Source of the DNA: Clostridiales bacterium
GTDB lineage: Bacteria > Bacillota > Clostridia > Oscillospirales > Acutalibacteraceae
Assembly: GCA_019417145.1 (NCBI GenBank)
Contig: DXVY01000054.1
Coordinates: 1 to 7,458, forward strand
DNA length: 7,458 bases
Direction of reading: 5' to 3'
Shown: one piece after another, positions 1 through 6,095 of the stretch
Layout: each line of letters opens with the position of its first letter
How positions within the stretch are numbered: the first letter of the stretch is position 1
Notes under the pieces: model-generated
What the model saw: the letters and a program-made list of their open reading frames with translations, nothing else
What the model was told of the DNA's origin: nothing
The model's database searches: none
Translations under genes and position numbers: made by a program

Positions 1-35
1 TATTTCTCTTTTCGAAGTATGTCCGGAGGAATCTC

Positions 36-1652
36 ATGGCCGAATATAAAAAGAAAAAAGGCATAAAGGTAACCGCCCGCAAGCCCCGTCCGGCCAAGGC
101 CGCCCCCCCTCCATCCACAAGGGAAGGGGCCGAAACGGCGGCGCGCCGGCCTTCCGGTGGGGAGGAGCAACGGCGGGAGGAAACGGCCGGTCGGCGGGAG
201 AACATCGCTCCCCGGGGACAGAGGCCCGCGCCCCAGCAGGAGAAACCGGCGGGAAGACGCACGGCCGGCGGACCCCGGGTGCGCCCCACCGTGCCGGTGC
301 GGCCCTTTACCGGCGACGACGATTTTTCCGACATCACCCCTATCCCCATGGAGGACAGCCGGAAACTGCGGGAGAAAAAGCGAATACGGGAGCTGGAAAA
401 GCCCCCTGTCAAGCGCATGCCGGCCCGCAGGACCCCGGAAGCTCGGCCGGCCGGCGCTTCCGGAGACCGGCGGGCGTTTCAGGTGGTAAAGGGGGGCAAG
501 ACCGCCCGGCGGGTTCGGCTGTTCTTATCGGTCGGGCTGGTGGCGGCCCTGGCGCTGACCCTGGTCATCCTGCATTGCAGCGCCCCGGTGGGGCTGGTGG
601 AATGGGTGCAAAACGCCGCGGCGGCGGCCGGCGGGGGCGACGGATATCCTCTGACCCTGGCCGACGGACAGGCCACCAACCTCTATGCCGTAAACGGCCG
701 GGTCCTGGTCCTTTCGGACACCCTGCTGGCGTGCTATAATAAGAAGGGCAAGGAGGTCTACGTCAGGCAGCACGGCTTTGCCGATCCGGTTGTAACCAGC
801 AGCGTTTCCCGTACCCTGGTGTATGATCGGGGCGGGACGGGCATAAAGATATATAATGACAATGCCGTCCTGGAGGAGCGCAAGCTGGAGAACAATATTA
901 TGACGGCTGCGGTGGGGAGAAACGGCGTCTGCGCCTTTGTCACCCAGGCCGACGGATATGCCGCCCAGATCAGCGTGGTTGACAAGGACTTCGGCGGTTT
1001 GTACAATTGGTGGTCGGCCGAGGAGCTGATCAGCGCCGTAGCCGTATCGGACAATGGTCGACGGGTGGCCGCCGCCGGGCTCCGGGCGTCGGGGGGGCAG
1101 TATGCCGCTACCCTGTATATATTTGATCTCAGCGAGAGCGCGCCGGTGGCGGCGTTGCCCTTTGGAAACGATCCCATTGTGGCGCTGGAAAGCCCCTCGG
1201 GGGATACCTTCGCCGCAGTGACCGCCGGTTCGGTCTCCACCGTCAAGTGGGATAGCGAGGGCGAGGGGGCCGGGAACCGGATCGATTATACCCTGACCGG
1301 CCGGCTGCGGCAGGCCCACACCACCCCCGACGGCCTTTTGCTGGTCACCGGGCGGGCGGACGACGAGACGGCCGGCCGCATCAGCCTGCTGGACGAGGCG
1401 GGGACCGAGACCGCCGCCTTTCCGGTGGAGGGTAATCTGAAATCGGCCGCGGCGGGGGGCGGATATATCTACTGTCTGTTTGACCACGCGGTCAAGGCCT
1501 ACGCGCCCGACGGCACCCAGGCGGGAAGCTGGGAATGCGGCTACGCTGCGGTCCAGCTTGCGGCGGGAAAGGACGGAACCGCCACCCTGCTGGAATCGGG
1601 ACGGCTGGTCCAGTACGGCCCGCCGAAAAAGCAGGCGTCGTCCACGTCCTGA
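36..1652 (+). CDS. DUF5711-like single-pass membrane protein with beta-propeller-type outer domain
   Basis: The 538-residue product has three parts. Residues 1 to about 155 are a hydrophilic, disordered-looking tail rich in Arg, Pro, Ala and Lys (it opens MAEYKKKKGIKV) with one acidic patch, GDDDFSD, at 93-99. Residues 160-181 are a single hydrophobic helix preceded by Lys/Arg, so the basic tail should be cytoplasmic and the rest outside. From about 200 to the end there are repeated short beta-strand blocks of the kind seen in WD40/PQQ-like propellers (for example RVLVLSDTLLACYNKKGKEV, then repeats with VAVSDNGRRVAAAG and GRISLLDEAGTE). This layout matches the DUF5711 family of Clostridia as I remember it; the assignment is by recognition, not search. 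No enzymatic motif is visible and the function is unknown. The ATG is preceded by GGAGGA at 25-30, five bases away. A cvpA-like gene follows after 61 bases. Coding is very likely; the family name is moderately sure. Confidence 0.8.
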   Translation: MAEYKKKKGIKVTARKPRPAKAAPPPSTREGAETAARRPSGGEEQRREETAGRRENIAPRGQRPAPQQEKPAGRRTAGGPRVRPTVPVRPFTGDDDFSDITPIPMEDSRKLREKKRIRELEKPPVKRMPARRTPEARPAGASGDRRAFQVVKGGKTARRVRLFLSVGLVAALALTLVILHCSAPVGLVEWVQNAAAAAGGGDGYPLTLADGQATNLYAVNGRVLVLSDTLLACYNKKGKEVYVRQHGFADPVVTSSVSRTLVYDRGGTGIKIYNDNAVLEERKLENNIMTAAVGRNGVCAFVTQADGYAAQISVVDKDFGGLYNWWSAEELISAVAVSDNGRRVAAAGLRASGGQYAATLYIFDLSESAPVAALPFGNDPIVALESPSGDTFAAVTAGSVSTVKWDSEGEGAGNRIDYTLTGRLRQAHTTPDGLLLVTGRADDETAGRISLLDEAGTETAAFPVEGNLKSAAAGGGYIYCLFDHAVKAYAPDGTQAGSWECGYAAVQLAAGKDGTATLLESGRLVQYGPPKKQASSTS

Positions 1653-1662
1653 ACCGATTGTA

Positions 1663-1682
1663 AAGCGTCGTAAACGGCGCTT
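1663..1682 (+). other. Intercistronic stem-loop between the DUF5711-like gene and cvpA
   Basis: AAGCGTCG (1663-1670) pairs with CGGCGCTT (1675-1682) around a TAAA loop, giving eight pairs with one G-T wobble. No T-tract follows, so it is not a standard intrinsic terminator. It could be an RNA-stability or partial-attenuation structure within one transcript, or chance pairing in GC-rich DNA. Confidence 0.35.
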
Positions 1683-1698
1683 GATTGGGACATACTGT

Positions 1699-1706
1699 AA
1701 GGAGGG
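1699..1706 (+). promoter_or_regulatory. Shine-Dalgarno site fixing the cvpA start
   Basis: AAGGAGGG lies seven bases before the ATG at 1714. It is a near-perfect anti-16S match and decides the start, because the same frame is open much further upstream (to 1480, inside the preceding gene). Confidence 0.85.
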
Positions 1707-1713
1707 AAGACCT

Positions 1714-2409
1714 ATGGCCATTATTCTGGACCTGCTCCTTGTGGGTCTGTTTGTCTTCATCGTGGTCCGCTCCTATTTTCGGGGCTTTGTGCGCACGGTG
1801 GTGGAGTTGGTGGGTTATGTGCTGGTCAGCGTTCTGGCCTTCGCCTGTTCCCAGCCCCTGGCCCAGGGCATCTACCATACCTTTATTGAGGCATCGGTTG
1901 TGGAGTCGGCGCAATCGGCCATTGATACCCACCTGGGATCGTCGGCGGCCGAGGCGGCGGGCAGCTTTTGGGCGCAGCTCCCGGATTTTGTCACCGACGG
2001 CGCGTCCAGCCTTGGCATCACCGAGGAGGGATTGACCGCAGCCCTGGAGCAGGGGCTGGACGGGTCCGAGGGCATGGCCGGCGCGGTGGCCGGCTATGTG
2101 GCCGAGCCCATCATCACCGGGCTTATACAGATTATACTGGCCCTGGTGATCCTGCTGCTGGGCATGGTGATCGTGCGGCTGATCGCCCGGGCGGTCAACC
2201 GGGTATTCCAGCTCCCTGTGCTGGGTACGGTCAACCGGGTGCTGGGAGGCGTGTTGGGGCTGGCTAAGGGATGCCTGATCACGGTGCTGGTCTGCTGGCT
2301 GATCAGTCTTCTGGCCGGCTTTGCCGGCGGGGATTTCGGCTTCCAGCTCCGGAATGCCATTGGCCGGACCTTTATCTTCCAATGGCTGGCCGGGCTGTTG
2401 CCACTGTAA
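1714..2409 (+). CDS. cvpA: CvpA family membrane protein
   Basis: The 231-residue product has the four-helix layout of the CvpA (colicin V production) family. There are two N-terminal hydrophobic segments: the first at about residues 2-20, ending in an R-x-Y-x-R-G-F turn, and the second at about 24-48. A polar, Ala/Ser/Gly-rich loop follows at about 50-128. Two more helices lie at about 133-159 and 176-203. The conserved Gly-rich stretch before the last helix (VNRVLGGVLGLAKG, residues 173-186) is the clearest family mark. CvpA proteins sit in the inner membrane and are tied to envelope integrity and, in enteric bacteria, colicin V export; their biochemical role is not settled. The gene is probably co-transcribed with the preceding membrane-protein gene. 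A 396-base repeat-filled spacer separates it from pgsA. Confidence 0.85.
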   Translation: MAIILDLLLVGLFVFIVVRSYFRGFVRTVVELVGYVLVSVLAFACSQPLAQGIYHTFIEASVVESAQSAIDTHLGSSAAEAAGSFWAQLPDFVTDGASSLGITEEGLTAALEQGLDGSEGMAGAVAGYVAEPIITGLIQIILALVILLLGMVIVRLIARAVNRVFQLPVLGTVNRVLGGVLGLAKGCLITVLVCWLISLLAGFAGGDFGFQLRNAIGRTFIFQWLAGLLPL

Positions 2410-2523
2410 CGGCCGGGCGTCGGCGAGATACCTCGGCACGGCGGCCTTGGATATCACGGGCTGCTAGGTAAAGTCGCCGAGCCGCAAAGGGAACCCTACC
2501 GCCCGGATATACAACGTCTGGGT

Positions 2524-2538
2524 GCGGGCACGGCCCGC
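2524..2538 (+). other. GC-rich hairpin at the left of the repeat region
   Basis: GCGGGC (2524-2529) pairs perfectly with GCCCGC (2533-2538) around an ACG loop. It lies eight bases before the outer stem of the first two-stem element. Confidence 0.45.
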
Positions 2539-2545
2539 CCTCTCC

Positions 2546-2587
2546 GGAAACGTCCCGCAGCCCCAGGGGGCTGCTACCAACGTTTCC
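2546..2587 (+). repeat. Two-stem structured element, copy 1
   Basis: Outer stem GGAAACGT (2546-2553) pairs with ACGTTTCC (2580-2587). An internal loop follows, CCC (2554-2556) opposite TACCA (2575-2579). The inner stem GCAGCCC (2557-2563) pairs with GGGCTGC (2568-2574) around the four-base loop CAGG. TCTC/GAGA (2541-2544 with 2591-2594) can extend it past a small internal loop. Copy 2 at 2683-2720 has the same plan with different stem bases. A T6 run at 2601-2606 begins 13 bases after the outer stem, which is too far for a normal intrinsic terminator. Confidence 0.65.
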
Positions 2588-2607
2588 TGCGAGACGGTCA
2601 TTTTTTC

Positions 2608-2620
2608 GCCGCAGCGCGGC
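2608..2620 (+). other. Module hairpin 2, copy 1
   Basis: GCCGC (2608-2612) pairs with GCGGC (2616-2620) around AGC. It runs directly into the 13-base repeat GCTCGGCGCTTCT. The copy-2 counterpart at 2749-2767 has quite different arms but shares CGCAGC at its apex. Confidence 0.45.
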
Positions 2621-2631
2621 TCGGCGCTTCT
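2619..2631 (+). repeat. 13-base direct repeat, copy 1
   Basis: GCTCGGCGCTTCT is identical to 2771-2783, 152 bases downstream. Each copy closes one module of the intergenic repeat. Part of this copy can also pair with the left edge of the element (2475-2485). Confidence 0.7.
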
Positions 2632-2682
2632 TGTCACGCCTCGCACCGCTCGCTGATCTGGAAGAATCCTCCTACGCTCCGT

Positions 2683-2720
2683 GCGCGTCACGCAGTCCTT
2701 CGGGACTGCTACCAACGCGC
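2683..2720 (+). repeat. Two-stem structured element, copy 2, with TTCG tetraloop
   Basis: Outer stem GCGCGT (2683-2688) pairs with ACGCGC (2715-2720). The internal loop is CAC (2689-2691) opposite TACCA (2710-2714). The inner stem GCAGTCC (2692-2698) pairs with GGACTGC (2703-2709) around TTCG. Closed by C and G, this gives the unusually stable cUUCGg RNA tetraloop when the + strand is transcribed. Against copy 1, the fifth inner pair changes from C-G to T-A and the outer stem changes wholesale while remaining paired. CGCAC (2642-2646) can also pair with GTGCG (2681-2685), competing with the outer stem. Confidence 0.65.
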
Positions 2721-2748
2721 CCTGCGCTCCGGGGATTATTCCAGGTAT

Positions 2749-2767
2749 CCAAATGCGCAGCATTTGG
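2749..2767 (+). other. Module hairpin 2, copy 2
   Basis: CCAAATGC (2749-2756) pairs perfectly with GCATTTGG (2760-2767) around GCA. It precedes the second GCTCGGCGCTTCT repeat by three bases and lies 24 bases before the pgsA ribosome site. An A7 run, not a T-tract, follows at 2785-2791, so it is not a + strand terminator. Confidence 0.6.
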
Positions 2768-2770
2768 TTA

Positions 2771-2783
2771 GCTCGGCGCTTCT
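2771..2783 (+). repeat. 13-base direct repeat, copy 2, right edge of the element
   Basis: GCTCGGCGCTTCT repeats 2619-2631 exactly, and its first part is inverted relative to the left edge at 2475-2482. An A7 run and then the pgsA ribosome site follow immediately. Confidence 0.7.
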
Positions 2784-2790
2784 CAAAAAA

Positions 2791-2799
2791 AGGATGTGA
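2791..2799 (+). promoter_or_regulatory. Ribosome binding site selecting the pgsA TTG start
   Basis: AGGATGTGA differs at one base from the ideal AGGAGGTGA and is six bases from TTG at 2806. The ATG at 2801 is out of frame and hits a stop (TGA at 2807-2809) after two codons, so TTG is the usable start. The site begins seven bases after the second 13-base repeat ends. Confidence 0.7.
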
Positions 2800-2805
2800 A
2801 ATGAT

Positions 2806-3366
2806 TTGAACAGGATCCTAACCATACCCAATCTCTTGTCCCTTTTTCGGATTGTATTGATTCCGGTGTTTGTGGTCCTCTATTTTAATACCGATTTGGC
2901 CGCTAACTACTGGTATGCGGTGGGGACGCTGCTGCTGTCCGGGCTGACCGACGTGCTGGACGGCATCATTGCCCGGCGGTTCCATATGGTCTCCGACCTG
3001 GGCAAGGTGCTGGATCCGGCGGCGGACAAGCTGACCCAGGCGGCCATGGTGATCTGTATCTGCATCAACCATTTCTATCTGCTGCCCTTGGTGATCCTAT
3101 TTTTCATAAAGGAATTCCTGATGGTCACCGGCGCCATGGTGTTGGCCCAGTCGGGAGTCAAGCCGGTATCGGCCAGATGGTGGGGCAAGCTGTCCACCGT
3201 GATCGTCTATCTGACCATCGCCTGCGTGGTGCTCACCGATATCTACCCCGCCCTGCCGGAGGTTGTACCCATGATCCTGGCCGGCCTTGCGGCGATCAGT
3301 ATCCTGTTTTCCCTGGTCAATTACGCGCGCATGTTTTTTCGGCTGGGCAAGGGCGGACAGAATTAG
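2806..3366 (+). CDS. pgsA: CDP-diacylglycerol--glycerol-3-phosphate 3-phosphatidyltransferase
   Basis: The 186-residue integral membrane enzyme joins CDP-diacylglycerol and glycerol-3-phosphate to make phosphatidylglycerol phosphate, the committed step to phosphatidylglycerol and cardiolipin. The CDP-alcohol phosphatidyltransferase signature is complete: D49-x2-D52-G53-x2-A56-R57-x8-G66-x3-D70-x3-D74, whose aspartates bind metal and catalyse. Hydrophobic segments occur at about 5-27, 33-48, 80-110 (two close helices), 124-145 and 150-173, as in the family. The N-terminus (NRILTIPNLLSLFRI) is typical of PgsA and supports the TTG start, as does the length, which is normal. CDP-alcohol enzymes share this signature, but the N-terminal pattern favours PgsA over PssA or cardiolipin synthase. 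The structured repeat just upstream could affect its expression. Confidence 0.93.
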   Translation: MNRILTIPNLLSLFRIVLIPVFVVLYFNTDLAANYWYAVGTLLLSGLTDVLDGIIARRFHMVSDLGKVLDPAADKLTQAAMVICICINHFYLLPLVILFFIKEFLMVTGAMVLAQSGVKPVSARWWGKLSTVIVYLTIACVVLTDIYPALPEVVPMILAGLAAISILFSLVNYARMFFRLGKGGQN

Positions 3367-3405
3367 TGCGCCGCCCGGCGCGGACCGTTCAAAGGGGAAA
3401 CCTGG

Positions 3406-3426
3406 CGGAAGCCCGCGTGGCTTCCG
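3406..3426 (+). other. Stem-loop downstream of pgsA
   Basis: CGGAAGCC (3406-3413) pairs perfectly with GGCTTCCG (3419-3426) around CGCGT. No T-tract follows. A shorter hairpin, GCGCC/GGCGC (3368-3372 with 3377-3381), begins just after the pgsA stop. They may protect the 3' end of the pgsA message. Confidence 0.4.
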
Positions 3427-3427
3427 G

Positions 3428-3487
3428 CCGAACCGGGGGGCGGCATGCGGATGCGGTCCGGATGCGGCCCGTCGGTTCGGGATTTTT
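3428..3487 (+). terminator. Possible intrinsic terminator after pgsA
   Basis: CCGAACCG (3428-3435) pairs with CGGTTCGG (3473-3480), followed after two bases by T5 (3483-3487). The loop is 37 bases and GC-rich, much longer than usual, and the T run is short, so the call is weak. A terminator here would fit the 273-base gap to the next gene. Confidence 0.3.
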
Positions 3488-3542
3488 CAGTTTGGAAGGA
3501 GCGGCCTAGGCGGTCCGCTCGAGAATGACGGCCTGTTTCTGC

Positions 3543-3560
3543 CGGCCCGGAGAAGGGCCG
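3543..3560 (+). other. GC-rich hairpin in the clpE leader region
   Basis: CGGCCC (3543-3548) pairs with GGGCCG (3555-3560) around GGAGAA. A second pairing, GAGCGG/CCGCTC (3499-3504 with 3515-3520), lies upstream. I see no CtsR tandem operator and no CIRCE inverted repeat in 3367-3639. TATAAG near 3570 looks like a -10 box but has no -35 partner, so no promoter is called. Confidence 0.3.
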
Positions 3561-3622
3561 CGGCCGCCGTATAAGCAGAGGATAGGGGCGCGGCCCCGCT
3601 GGATTTATTTCCCGCTTGATGC

Positions 3623-3630
3623 AAAGGAGA
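3623..3630 (+). promoter_or_regulatory. Ribosome binding site deciding the clpE-like start
   Basis: AAAGGAGA lies nine bases before ATG at 3640. The upstream in-frame candidate at 3616 (TTG, then ATG) would place this site inside the coding region and has no ribosome site of its own, so 3640 is preferred. Confidence 0.75.
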
Positions 3631-3639
3631 ACATACGAT

Positions 3640-5940
<2,301 letters not shown>

Positions 5941-5984
5941 GGCCGGCCGTTATAGTCGCAAAAGGTCGCCATACCGCGCGCTGA

Positions 5985-6007
5985 GGCCGGGGGAAGGCCT
6001 TCCGGCC
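5985..6007 (+). other. Inverted repeat in the clpE-GH25 spacer
   Basis: GGCCGG (5985-5990) pairs with CCGGCC (6002-6007). The interval includes most of a perfect 12-base palindrome, GGAAGGCCTTCC (5992-6003). Another small hairpin, CGGCG/CGCCG (6048-6052 with 6059-6063), lies downstream. Neither is followed by a T-tract, so termination is not supported. No clear promoter was found in 5941-6095; TATAGA near 6027 lacks a -35 partner. Confidence 0.3.
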
Positions 6008-6095
6008 GTCCGGCGCCCGGTTAGCTATAGAGTATCCGCAAAGCGGTCGGCGCAAGGACGCCGGCCGCGCATTTGGAAGGAGGTTTTGTACCCTT

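Larger units (their letters stand above)
2471..2781. repeat. Composite intergenic repeat element bounded by inverted repeats, MITE-like
   Basis: The left edge AAGTCGCCGAGC (2471-2482) is matched in inverted orientation by GCTCGGCGCTT at the right edge (2771-2781) with one extra base. The left edge also has a longer perfect inverted match inside the element: CGCCGAGCCGC (2475-2485) with GCGGCTCGGCG (2616-2626). Between the edges lie two similar modules. Each has a two-stem element containing TACCA, then a second hairpin, then GCTCGGCGCTTCT. There is no transposase and no clear target-site duplication. It could be a nonautonomous mobile element, a BIME/REP-like repeat, or a structured RNA. Multi-copy status cannot be judged from one window. 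Confidence 0.55.
2410..2805. other. Gene-free spacer filled with structured repeats
   Basis: No convincing gene lies in these 396 bases. The first part (2410-2457) shows nothing I can name beyond a weak CGAG/CTCG pairing. From about 2458 to 2784 the stretch is built of hairpins and short direct and inverted repeats, listed separately. A 99-codon frame is open on the minus strand (2763 down to 2464), but its peptide mirrors the DNA repeats and it has no good ribosome site, so I do not call it a gene. A degenerate third start of the repeat may be present: GGGCTGCTA at 2458-2466 matches 2568-2576. Confidence 0.7.

Noticed and set aside
525..1760. Long minus-strand open frame (about 411 codons) opposite the DUF5711-like gene
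   Set aside because: It is a shadow of GC-rich coding on the + strand; its composition is low-complexity Arg/Gly/Pro and no family is recognisable. The + strand frame has a ribosome site, membrane helix and domain structure.
2546..2606. Intrinsic terminator after cvpA using the copy-1 hairpin and the T6 run
   Set aside because: The T run begins 13 bases after the outer stem (or six after the GAGA extension), too far for a normal intrinsic terminator, and the same stem design recurs in copy 2 with no T run.
2410..2805. CRISPR array
   Set aside because: The repeats are only two per type, imperfect, unevenly spaced (135 and 152 bases) and self-complementary; there is no regular repeat-spacer pattern.
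2410..2805. tRNA or known riboswitch in the cvpA-pgsA spacer
   Set aside because: I see no cloverleaf with a TTCRA-type T-loop and no conserved core of a common riboswitch; the pairing is explained by the repeat modules.
3177..3574. Two + strand open frames running from pgsA into the spacer
   Set aside because: They start out of frame inside pgsA and read Arg/Gly/Pro-rich sequence through the hairpins, with no ribosome site and no family resemblance.
3367..3639. CtsR or HrcA (CIRCE) heat-shock operator upstream of clpE
   Set aside because: Neither a tandem GGTCAAA heptad nor TTAGCACTC with its inverted partner is present.
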